Source: an uncultured Bacilli bacterium
Lineage (GTDB): Bacteria > Bacillota_I > Bacilli_A > RF39 > UBA660
Direction: 5' to 3'
NCBI GenBank assembly: GCA_934096785.1
Contig: CAKONA010000076.1
Span: forward strand, 1-5,356
DNA length: 5,356 nt
The notes beneath the pieces are model-generated. The model made no database searches and was not told the origin of the DNA. It worked only from the letters and a program-made list of their open reading frames with translations. Of the stretch, positions 1-5,348 are shown piece by piece (the first letter of the stretch is position 1; each line of letters begins with the position of its first letter). The position numbers were made by a program, and so were the translations under genes.

Positions 1-1
1 A

Positions 2-106
2 ATATTTGGTCATAGTGTTGATATAGATAGGGCAAAGCCTACGAACTCAGAATTTATAGTTACGATTGCAGATAAATTAAGACTTGAAATGATTGATGTT
101 AATTAG
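2..106 (+). CDS. C-terminal end of an unidentified protein (5' part outside window)
   Basis: The frame is open from the window edge to the TAG at 104-106 and encodes 34 residues beginning [18 protein letters not shown] and ending [10 protein letters not shown] do not recognise the family from this tail. It does not look like the C-terminus of triosephosphate isomerase, a common upstream neighbour of gpmI in Firmicutes. The reading as coding is supported by the open frame at the edge and by the strong terminator hairpin whose loop contains the stop codon. The next gene is also on the + strand, but the terminator suggests it belongs to a separate transcript. Function unknown. Confidence 0.6.
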   Translation: MFGHSVDIDRAKPTNSEFIVTIADKLRLEMIDVN

Positions 107-122
107 TCATTTCAAGTTTTTT
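82..122 (+). terminator. Rho-independent terminator of the upstream gene
   Basis: A perfect 11-bp inverted repeat (82-92 acttgaaatga, 107-117 tcatttcaagt) encloses a 14-nt loop and runs directly into a T tract (117-122, then more T after one C). The left arm lies within the last codons of the upstream gene and its TAG stop (104-106) is at the end of the loop, so coding sequence and terminator share bases. It separates the upstream gene from gpmI. Confidence 0.85.
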
Positions 123-143
123 CTTTTATATTAGTCTATTCTG

Positions 144-152
144 TGTTAAAAT
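144..152 (+). promoter_or_regulatory. Possible extended -10 promoter for gpmI
   Basis: TGt followed by TAAAAT (147-152) resembles an extended -10 element. No good -35 is visible at the right distance in the T-rich stretch at 123-130. Transcription from here would start near 158-160, leaving a leader of only about 12-14 nt that begins at the ribosome binding site. This is short, so the call is tentative; partial read-through from upstream is the alternative. Confidence 0.25.
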
Positions 153-158
153 GTTTAC

Positions 159-163
159 AGGAG
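159..163 (+). promoter_or_regulatory. Ribosome binding site deciding the gpmI start
   Basis: AGGAG at 159-163 lies 8 nt before the ATG at 172. The earlier in-frame ATG at 151 sits before this site and has no Shine-Dalgarno of its own, so 172 is the real start. Confidence 0.8.
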
Positions 164-171
164 AAAAAAGT

Positions 172-1686
172 ATGAAGAAAATTATTTTATTAATTTTAGA
201 TGGTTTTGGAATTAGAGAAGGGGAAAATGGAAATGCTATAAAGATGGCTAACTTACCAAATTTAAGTAAAAGAATGAGCGAGTATCCTGTTAGTGAACTT
301 GAAGCTAGTGGAGAAGTAGTTGGACTTCCTAAAGGACAAAGTGGTAACTCTGAAGCATGTCATATGACTATTGGATGTGGAAGAACTATAGAACAACCTT
401 TAACTTTAATAAATAATAAAATAAAAGATAAGAGTTTTTTTGAAAATGATACATTACTTGATTTAATAGATTTTGTTAATGAAAATAATTCAACTTTACA
501 TATGATAGGTCTTTTATCTACTGGAAATGTACATTCTAGCATGGAACATTTTTATGCAGCTTTAGCACTTGCGAAGATTAGAAAAGTTAAGAGTGTTGTA
601 TTTCATTTTATAACTGATGGAAGAGATAGTCTTCCTAATAGTGGCAATAAATTAATAAGTGAATTTATGTCTAAAGCAAGTAAACTTGGGCTTGGAACGA
701 TTGGAACTATATGTGGAAGATACTATGCGATGGATAGAGATAATAACTATGATAGGGTTAAAAAAGCATATGACGCGATGGTATATAATGTAGGAAATAA
801 CTTTAGTGATTATAATAGATGTATGGATCTTCATTATAAGAATGGTATTACTGATGAGTTTATAAATCCTAGTATTATTACTAAGGGTAGCAATATTAAA
901 GAAAATGATGGAGTCTTATTTATTAATTATAGACCTGAGAGAATTCGTGAGTTAATATCTGCGTTTACTGATGAATCGTTTAATATGTTTAATGTTAAGA
1001 AATTTAAGAATGTAAGATATGCTTCTTTATTTAGTGTTGATGATGTTATAGAAGGTGCTTATAGTCAAGAAGTTATAACTGGTACATTTGGTAAGTATTT
1101 AGCTGATTTAGGGTTTAAACAGGCTAGAATAGCAGAAAGTGAGAAGTATCCTCATGTTACTTATTTCTTTGATGGAACTGAGGAGTTGAATGATAAAAAT
1201 CTATTTAAGATATTGGTTCCTTCGCCTAAGGTTGCTAGGTATGATATGAAGCCTGAAATGAATGCTGGTGGTGTAACTGAGGCTGTACTTGATGCGATGG
1301 ATAATGATTTTGACTTTATACTTGTTAATTATGCTAATCCTGATATGGTTGCTCATACTGGAAATATACCTGCATGTATAAGAGCGCTTGAAGCGTGTGA
1401 TGTATGTATTGGTCATATACTTGAAAGAGCACAAGAGAATTTTTATGAATTAGTTATTACTTCAGATCATGGAAATATAGAATATATGAAGGATGCTGAT
1501 GGTAATGTGGTTACTACTCATACATGTAATAAGGTACCGTTTGTTATTTGTAATAAAGATTATAAGACTAAGAATAGCGGTACTCTTAAAGATATAATTC
1601 CAACTATAGTAGATATATATGAGATAAGTAAGCCTAAAGAAATGACAGGAGAAAGCTTGATAATTAAAGATGAAGATAAGAATTAG
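172..1686 (+). CDS. gpmI: 2,3-bisphosphoglycerate-independent phosphoglycerate mutase
   Basis: This cytoplasmic glycolytic enzyme interconverts 3-phosphoglycerate and 2-phosphoglycerate with two Mn2+ ions and a phosphoserine intermediate. At 504 residues it has the usual family length (about 505-515). Visible landmarks, numbered from the ATG at 172, are LDGFG with metal ligand D10; GNSE with nucleophile S60; VHS with H121; DGRD 149-152; GRYYAMDRD around 182-190; RPER (R254, R257); EKYPHVTYFF with K325; NPDMVAHTG (D391, H395); SDHG (D432, H433); and H450. All expected metal ligands are therefore present. The start at 172 is chosen because AGGAG lies 8 nt upstream and the protein then begins MKKIILLILDGFG as in the family; the ATG at 151 would add seven unlikely residues. 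Several motif-flanking positions are unusual: NSEACH where NSEVGH is normal, and VAHTG where VGHTG is normal. It is probably cotranscribed with the membrane protein 15 nt downstream. Confidence 0.96.
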   Translation: MKKIILLILDGFGIREGENGNAIKMANLPNLSKRMSEYPVSELEASGEVVGLPKGQSGNSEACHMTIGCGRTIEQPLTLINNKIKDKSFFENDTLLDLIDFVNENNSTLHMIGLLSTGNVHSSMEHFYAALALAKIRKVKSVVFHFITDGRDSLPNSGNKLISEFMSKASKLGLGTIGTICGRYYAMDRDNNYDRVKKAYDAMVYNVGNNFSDYNRCMDLHYKNGITDEFINPSIITKGSNIKENDGVLFINYRPERIRELISAFTDESFNMFNVKKFKNVRYASLFSVDDVIEGAYSQEVITGTFGKYLADLGFKQARIAESEKYPHVTYFFDGTEELNDKNLFKILVPSPKVARYDMKPEMNAGGVTEAVLDAMDNDFDFILVNYANPDMVAHTGNIPACIRALEACDVCIGHILERAQENFYELVITSDHGNIEYMKDADGNVVTTHTCNKVPFVICNKDYKTKNSGTLKDIIPTIVDIYEISKPKEMTGESLIIKDEDKN

Positions 1687-1689
1687 AAA

Positions 1690-1694
1690 GTGGG
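1690..1694 (+). promoter_or_regulatory. Weak ribosome binding site for the membrane protein gene
   Basis: GTGGG within AAAGTGGG lies 7 nt before the ATG at 1702 and partly matches AAGGAGG. It supports the ATG at 1702 rather than the GTG at 1690, which would itself be the binding site. Confidence 0.5.
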
Positions 1695-1701
1695 TAATTG
1701 T

Positions 1702-3222
1702 ATGAATAATGAAGTTAAAAATGAAAGTGAGAATGTAAATAATACTAATGTAAATACAAAGAACACCAATGTAAATGCAAATAATACTAATGTAAATGGT
1801 GTTAGTAATGTTAGCACTGAAAGTAGTGTTAACCCTGTAAGTGAACCTAGTAGTGTTAGTGGTGTTAGTCCTGTTAATAATACTAATCCTATTAATAATG
1901 ATGGTTATGTACCAAGTGCTTCTTTTAATGTTGATGATGAAGAGAAGTTTGTTGTTAAAGAGAAGAAGAGATGGCCTATAGTGTTTATTATTATATTATT
2001 AATATTAGGAGGATTATTCTATTATTATTACTTTGTTATGACTAAACCTAGTACTCTATTTAGTAAAGTAGTAAGTGGAGTTTATAGTAATCTATCTAAT
2101 AAGATTGAAAGTAGAGTAAATGATACAGTTAAAAACTATAATAAGGGTGAAGTTAGTGGTAAATTGATACTTACTTCTGAAGATGCAGATTTGGCTTTGA
2201 TGAATGGACTTACTATTAATGGAAGCATTGGTTATGATAAAGATAATAAGAAAATATATATGGATGCATCTGGTTCTTTATTAGGTATTGAAGTTTTAAA
2301 TGGTAAGATGCTTAGTGATGGAGAGTACTTATACTTTAATATAAAGAATTCTACTGATACTGGTAAAACATATAAAACTAAGTTAGATGAGAATGCTTCT
2401 AAGGGGTTTGAATATAGTGATGAAGTTAGTAAGAATGTTACTTCTTATAAATATATATTAAATGTGGTAAAAAATAGTTTTCTTAGTAGTGTAAATGAAG
2501 ATAAAATTAAGAAAACACCTCTACTTAAGAATGTTGGTGATAAGAAAGTTCCTGCTTATAAGGTTACATATACTTATGATAAAGATGAATATGTTAAGAC
2601 TATTGATTCTGTATTAAATGGATTTATGAATGATAATAAGGCATTAGAAGAGCTTGTTAATGTTGGTGTTTATGATAGTACTGAGTCTGCTAAAAATGAT
2701 ATTAAAAATGAAAAAGATAATTTAAGTAGTGAAGGATTTGAAACTATAAAAGTTGAAATGTATACTGATATTCTTAATAGTAGTTTGTTAGAACTTAATA
2801 TAATAAGAAATAATAATAAAATAAATATTACTGTTAATGGTAGTAGTTATGATGTTGTTATGAGTATGAATGAAGATGAGAATACTGATACATTATCTTT
2901 AAGTTATGATAGTGTGGAAAATAGATATGTATTTGATATTGATATTAAAAATGTAAGTACTACGGAAGATAGTAGAACAAAGTTATCTATTGTGTACAAA
3001 GAAAATAAAACTAGTGATAAGAAGAATGAGTATTCATTAAGTGTTAAATACTATGATCCTAAAAATACTGAGAAAGAGTACTTTGTAGTGGATGCGACTG
3101 GAGAATATAATAGTGTTAGTGAGATAAAGAATTTTGATACTAGTGATGAGATAGATTATGATAGTCTTAGTGATGAAGAGAAGGCTGTTATCATAAATTC
3201 TATAATAAATGCTAGTGAATAG
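1702..3222 (+). CDS. Single-pass membrane protein with Asn-rich N-terminus, unknown function
   Basis: I do not recognise the family. Read from the ATG at 1702, it is 506 residues. Residues 1-90 are low-complexity and rich in Asn, Val, Ser and Thr, with a repeated NTNVN-type pattern at about 12-37, ending in a basic stretch (VVKEKKR). Residues 91-113 (WPIVFIIILLILGGLFYYYY and on) form one strong hydrophobic helix. Basic residues before it predict the N-terminus inside and residues 114-506 outside (type II topology). The outer part is polar, alternates in a way that suggests beta-strands (for example GSIGYDKDNKKIYMDASGSL), has no cysteine, and ends in an acidic DYDSLSDEEK tail. There is no cleavable signal peptide, lipobox or sortase motif. 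The overall plan recalls membrane-anchored surface or envelope proteins, but no function can be assigned. It starts 15 nt after gpmI and is followed by a terminator, so the two are probably one transcript. The GTG at 1690 is a less likely start. Confidence 0.88.
   Translation: MNNEVKNESENVNNTNVNTKNTNVNANNTNVNGVSNVSTESSVNPVSEPSSVSGVSPVNNTNPINNDGYVPSASFNVDDEEKFVVKEKKRWPIVFIIILLILGGLFYYYYFVMTKPSTLFSKVVSGVYSNLSNKIESRVNDTVKNYNKGEVSGKLILTSEDADLALMNGLTINGSIGYDKDNKKIYMDASGSLLGIEVLNGKMLSDGEYLYFNIKNSTDTGKTYKTKLDENASKGFEYSDEVSKNVTSYKYILNVVKNSFLSSVNEDKIKKTPLLKNVGDKKVPAYKVTYTYDKDEYVKTIDSVLNGFMNDNKALEELVNVGVYDSTESAKNDIKNEKDNLSSEGFETIKVEMYTDILNSSLLELNIIRNNNKINITVNGSSYDVVMSMNEDENTDTLSLSYDSVENRYVFDIDIKNVSTTEDSRTKLSIVYKENKTSDKKNEYSLSVKYYDPKNTEKEYFVVDATGEYNSVSEIKNFDTSDEIDYDSLSDEEKAVIINSIINASE
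1735..1809 (+). repeat. Short tandem repeat encoding VN-x-NTN units
   Basis: The coding sequence contains a 15-nt partial unit (1735-1749), two 21-nt units (1750-1770 and 1771-1791) and a diverged remainder (1792-1809). Each begins GTAAAT and the first three end with AAYACYAAT. They encode VNNTN, VNTKNTN, VNANNTN and VNGVSN in the cytoplasmic N-terminus. Because the unit is a multiple of 3, copy-number change would lengthen or shorten the segment without breaking the frame. Confidence 0.7.
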
Positions 3223-3227
3223 AATGT

Positions 3228-3251
3228 AAAGAGGTGCGATTCCTCTTTTTT
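3228..3251 (+). terminator. Rho-independent terminator after the membrane protein gene
   Basis: The stem AAAGAGG (3228-3234) pairs with CCTCTTT (3242-3248) around a 7-nt loop, and the T run continues to 3251. It begins 5 nt after the TAG stop at 3220-3222. Confidence 0.85.
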
Positions 3252-3264
3252 GAATGAAAAAGTA

Positions 3265-3273
3265 TGCTATAAT
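3265..3273 (+). promoter_or_regulatory. Extended -10 promoter for the lipid module
   Basis: TGc followed by a perfect TATAAT (3268-3273) is a consensus extended -10 element. There is no good -35; the T run of the preceding terminator occupies that position. The predicted transcription start is about 7 nt after the -10, at or next to 3280, which is the A of an ATG. Together with the terminator just upstream, this marks a new transcription unit. Confidence 0.75.
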
Positions 3274-3279
3274 TAGAGC

Positions 3280-3411
3280 ATGAAGAAGTATAATTATGAT
3301 GGTCTTAAAGGGGATGGACAGGTAACTCATAACTTTGCTCCTTTGAAGTTTAAAATTAAAGATGATTATAAATTTGTGATTACTAATAAGGTAGTTAGGT
3401 TTTTTGTGTGA
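3280..3411 (+). CDS. 43-codon ORF, probable N-terminal part of the frameshifted acyltransferase
   Basis: The ATG at 3280 opens a 43-residue frame beginning MKKYNYDGLKGDGQVTHNF and ending at TGA 3409-3411. It has no room for a Shine-Dalgarno, because the -10 ends at 3273 and an in-frame TAG lies at 3274-3276; translation would be leaderless. Its last residues (KFVITNKVVRFF) lead into six T (3400-3405). Dropping one T joins it, after 41 codons, to the downstream acyltransferase frame, giving NKVVRF-LCDVVCVPIF and a continuous membrane-anchoring segment. I infer that this is the real start of the acyltransferase, separated by a frameshift. Alternatives are a separate small peptide or a leader peptide coupled to re-initiation at TTG 3404 or GTG 3413. 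It shows no domain of its own. Confidence 0.6.
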   Translation: MKKYNYDGLKGDGQVTHNFAPLKFKIKDDYKFVITNKVVRFFV

Positions 3412-4015
3412 TGTGGTGTGTGTGCCAATATTTATTATATTATATATTATATGTAAGGTGTTTTTTTGCTTTACTGTTGAAGGAAGAGATAGGATGGTTA
3501 AGGATGATGGATTTGTTTCCATATCTAACCATGTTCATTATTTAGATTGTGCGATGATTGGTGTTTTGTATTATCCTAGACGTGTTTTTTATCCAACTTT
3601 GGAAGATAACTTTAAGATTCCAGTCGTAAGATGGTTAATTAGAATCTTGTATGCGATGCCTATTCTTCACGATAGAAAAGGTAAAGATAGATTTTATAAT
3701 GAGATAAAGGAAGCATTTAAGAGTAGATTTATATTGCATATGTATCCTGAGGCTGCGCTATGGCCTTATTATGAAGGCATATGTGATTTTAAATATGGTG
3801 TGTTTAAGATAGCGATAGATTCTAATGTATGTGTGCAGCCTGTTAGATTTGTGTTTGTGAAAAGAAAAGGAATCTATAAAATAATTAAGAGAAAGAAATG
3901 TATTAAGGCTGTTATATTAGATCATGTATATCCTGATATGACACTTGAATACAAAGAGAGAATCAATGATTTAATGGTTAGAACTTATGAAAAAATGAAT
4001 GAGGTGATTGTGTGA
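3404..4015 (+). CDS. PlsC-like lysophospholipid (1-acyl-glycerol-3-phosphate) acyltransferase, 5' end probably frameshifted
   Basis: It belongs to the glycerophospholipid acyltransferase (PlsC/LPLAT) superfamily, whose members typically acylate lysophosphatidate to phosphatidate at the inner face of the membrane. In the 203-residue frame from TTG 3404, a hydrophobic segment (about 7-24) is followed by VEG, the catalytic HX4D motif in NHVHYLD (H43, D48), a central block MPILHDRKG (85-93), and YPEAALWPYYEG (114-125, E116), which replaces the classical FPEGTR. QPVRF (145-149) forms the last block. The lack of the EGTR arginine signature suggests a divergent subfamily, so the substrate is not certain. 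The frame has only a TTG start with a poor ribosome site and an in-frame stop at 3392-3394. The natural start is probably ATG 3280 through a one-base shift in the T run, giving 244 residues. An ATG at 3494 has an AGGAAGAG site but would remove the membrane segment. It overlaps the next gene by 4 nt, so they form one operon. Confidence 0.85.
   Translation: MCDVVCVPIFIILYIICKVFFCFTVEGRDRMVKDDGFVSISNHVHYLDCAMIGVLYYPRRVFYPTLEDNFKIPVVRWLIRILYAMPILHDRKGKDRFYNEIKEAFKSRFILHMYPEAALWPYYEGICDFKYGVFKIAIDSNVCVQPVRFVFVKRKGIYKIIKRKKCIKAVILDHVYPDMTLEYKERINDLMVRTYEKMNEVIV
4001..4006 (+). promoter_or_regulatory. Ribosome binding site for the glycosyltransferase inside the acyltransferase end
   Basis: GAGGTG at 4001-4006 lies 5 nt before the GTG start at 4012, inside the last codons of the preceding gene. 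It supports the GTG start and translational coupling through the GTGA overlap. Confidence 0.75.
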
Positions 4016-5106
4016 AAATATTGATATTATCCTGTAGTACAGGTGGTGGTCATAATTCATGTGCTAGATATATTGAGAGTGAACTTAAAAGTAATGACAT
4101 TTCTTGTAATTTTAAAAATTATTATGATATAGTGAATGTTCATGCTGATGAGGTAACTGAAAAATTATATTTATCTTCTTTGAAGAAGGATGGTAAGATA
4201 TTTAAAAATGTATATAAGCTTGGTGAACTTTATAGGAAGAGTGGTGTTACTAGTCCTGTATATTTAGTTAATAAGTTGCATGCAAATAAGTTATATAATT
4301 ATATAAAAGAGAATGATTATGATTTAGTTGTTACTAGTCATTTATTTCCTGGGCTTGCACTTACAGCTATTAGAAAGCATATTGATGAAAATATTAAATT
4401 TATAATGGTGTCTACTGATTATGAACCTTGTCCTTTTATCGAAGAGGTTGTTGCTGATTATTTGGTTATTCAAAATGGTCTTAAAAAGAGATATTTGGAA
4501 GTCGGATGTAAAAGTAAATGTATTTATGAAAGTGGTATACCTGTTTCAAGTGATTTTGTTTTTGGGTGTAAAAATATAAGAAGTAGTATAGGATTAAACA
4601 AGAATGATAGGGTTATTCTTATTATGCTTGGAAGTATGGGGTTTGGAAATGTAAGTGAGATACTTGATGATATAATAAGTCAAAATAATTGTAAAGTTAT
4701 AGTGGTTTGTGGTAATAATAAGGAATTATATAATGAACTTTTAAATATGAAAAATGATGATATGATTGTGTATGGTTATGTTAATAATATAAATGACTTA
4801 ATATATTCTAGTGATATAGTTATGTCTAAACCAGGTGGTCTTAGTTCAACTGAGATTGTGTCTATTGGTAAACCTTTAATACATATGTTTGCGATACCTG
4901 GAATTGAGACTTATAATGCTAATTATTTTGAGAAGTGTGGTATGAGTTTAAAATGTGATGATAAAAGAGATATAATTGATGGTGTACATGAACTATTAAG
5001 CAATAAAAATCTTAGAGAAAAGATGGTTAAATGTCAAAATAAATATATTAATAAGTATTCTGCTAAGGATTTGGTTAATTTAATTATTACTATGAATCTT
5101 GATTAA
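4012..5106 (+). CDS. Diacylglycerol glycosyltransferase, UgtP/MGDG synthase type
   Basis: It is predicted to transfer a sugar from a UDP-sugar to diacylglycerol at the cytoplasmic membrane face, making glycolipid for the bilayer or for a lipid anchor. The 364 residues match the GT28-like MGDG synthase family (Bacillus UgtP is a little longer, about 382). The N-terminal acceptor domain opens with SCSTGGGHNS (GGGH at 11-14), typical of the family, and includes STDY (134-137) and GIPV (175-178). The C-terminal nucleotide-sugar domain has LGSMGFG (206-212), GYV (255-257), KPGGLSSTE (273-281) and PGIETYNANYFEKCG (296-310), matching the usual PGQE..NA.YF segment with Q replaced by I. There is no transmembrane helix, as expected for a peripheral enzyme. 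The GTG start overlaps the acyltransferase stop as GTGA (4012-4015). Pairing with an acyltransferase supports a glycolipid role. The sugar (glucose or galactose) and processivity cannot be read from sequence, so no symbol is given. Confidence 0.9.
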   Translation: MKILILSCSTGGGHNSCARYIESELKSNDISCNFKNYYDIVNVHADEVTEKLYLSSLKKDGKIFKNVYKLGELYRKSGVTSPVYLVNKLHANKLYNYIKENDYDLVVTSHLFPGLALTAIRKHIDENIKFIMVSTDYEPCPFIEEVVADYLVIQNGLKKRYLEVGCKSKCIYESGIPVSSDFVFGCKNIRSSIGLNKNDRVILIMLGSMGFGNVSEILDDIISQNNCKVIVVCGNNKELYNELLNMKNDDMIVYGYVNNINDLIYSSDIVMSKPGGLSSTEIVSIGKPLIHMFAIPGIETYNANYFEKCGMSLKCDDKRDIIDGVHELLSNKNLREKMVKCQNKYINKYSAKDLVNLIITMNLD

Positions 5107-5162
5107 ATTTATAAAAATAGATAATGAAAATGATAAAAAAGAAGAAAATCGTAAAAATATGT

Positions 5163-5194
5163 GGAAAATCGAGAAAAAATGCTTGATTTTTTTT
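5163..5194 (+). terminator. AT-rich Rho-independent terminator after the glycosyltransferase
   Basis: AAAATCGAG (5165-5173) pairs with CTTGATTTT (5182-5190) with one G-U pair and an 8-nt A-rich loop, extendable by two more G-U pairs (5163-5164 with 5191-5192). The T run continues to 5194. The stem is AT-rich and so only moderately stable. The 56 nt between the stop at 5106 and this hairpin are A-rich and hold nothing else I can identify. Confidence 0.6.
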
Positions 5195-5211
5195 CACTTT
5201 TAGAATATAAT
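5183..5211 (+). promoter_or_regulatory. Consensus sigma-A-type promoter of the downstream (ribosomal protein) gene
   Basis: The -35 TTGATT (5183-5188) and -10 TATAAT (5206-5211) are separated by the ideal 17 nt. Transcription should start near 5218-5220. The -35 lies within the right arm of the preceding terminator hairpin. Confidence 0.85.
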
Positions 5212-5217
5212 CTATAT

Positions 5218-5348
5218 CGAACGACTGGCGATGATGTGCGAGGTTGCTGATACACCAGGTTAAGTTGAATTAAACTTAATTTAAAATCAGGTAATTTGCA
5301 TTTAGCAAGTCTATAAAAAAATATTATAGGCGAAGGAGGAAAATTAAT
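5218..5348 (+). ncRNA. Structured 5' leader, probably a ribosomal protein (rpsJ-type) leader
   Basis: About 130 nt separate the predicted transcription start from the ATG at 5349. It holds a GC-richer core, gaggttgctgatacacc (5240-5256), unlike the surrounding AT-rich DNA. I associate a very similar GAGGTTGCTGACACACC block with leaders upstream of rpsJ (S10) in Bacilli; this is from memory and unchecked. Possible pairings are TTGCTGA (5244-5250) with TTAGCAA (5302-5308), GACT (5223-5226) with AGTC near 5308-5311, a TTAAGTT/AACTTAA hairpin (5260-5266 with 5273-5279), and CTATAA/TTATAG (5311-5316 with 5324-5329) just before the ribosome site. No terminator T run lies in the leader, so any control is more likely at translation or by processing. 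Confidence 0.55.
5333..5339 (+). promoter_or_regulatory. Perfect Shine-Dalgarno of the downstream gene
   Basis: AAGGAGG at 5333-5339 is a full match to the anti-Shine-Dalgarno complement and lies 9 nt before the ATG at 5349, fitting a highly expressed gene. Confidence 0.85.

Noticed and set aside
151..171. Earlier ATG start for gpmI at 151
   Set aside because: The Shine-Dalgarno AGGAG lies after this ATG and fits the ATG at 172; the added residues do not match the family N-terminus.
360..1434. Three reverse-strand open frames of 60-77 codons inside gpmI
   Set aside because: They lie fully antisense to a gene with intact catalytic motifs, have low-complexity products and show no sign of being genes.
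1690..1701. GTG start at 1690 for the membrane protein
   Set aside because: The GTG is part of the probable ribosome site for ATG 1702, and only the ATG has suitable spacing.
3409..3411. TGA read as Trp (Mollicutes code) or selenocysteine
   Set aside because: Reading through stays in a frame unrelated to the acyltransferase and soon stops. TGG encodes Trp in these genes, and TGA is a proper stop at 4013-4015.
3411..3413. Re-initiation at ATG 3411 overlapping the TGA (TGATG)
   Set aside because: This ATG is in the third frame, which ends without giving any acyltransferase sequence.
3428..3456. TA-rich alternating stretch as a possible regulatory or unwinding element
   Set aside because: It encodes the hydrophobic membrane segment (Ile, Leu, Tyr codons) of the acyltransferase, which explains the composition.
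3037..3522. Reverse-strand open frame of 161 codons
   Set aside because: It spans the end of one gene, a terminator, a promoter and the start of another on the opposite strand. Its product is an Ile/Thr/Tyr-rich stretch typical of antisense AT-rich DNA, with no domain.
5124..5186. 20-codon Lys-rich ORF after the glycosyltransferase
   Set aside because: It has no ribosome site, is a product of A-rich sequence, and runs into the terminator hairpin.
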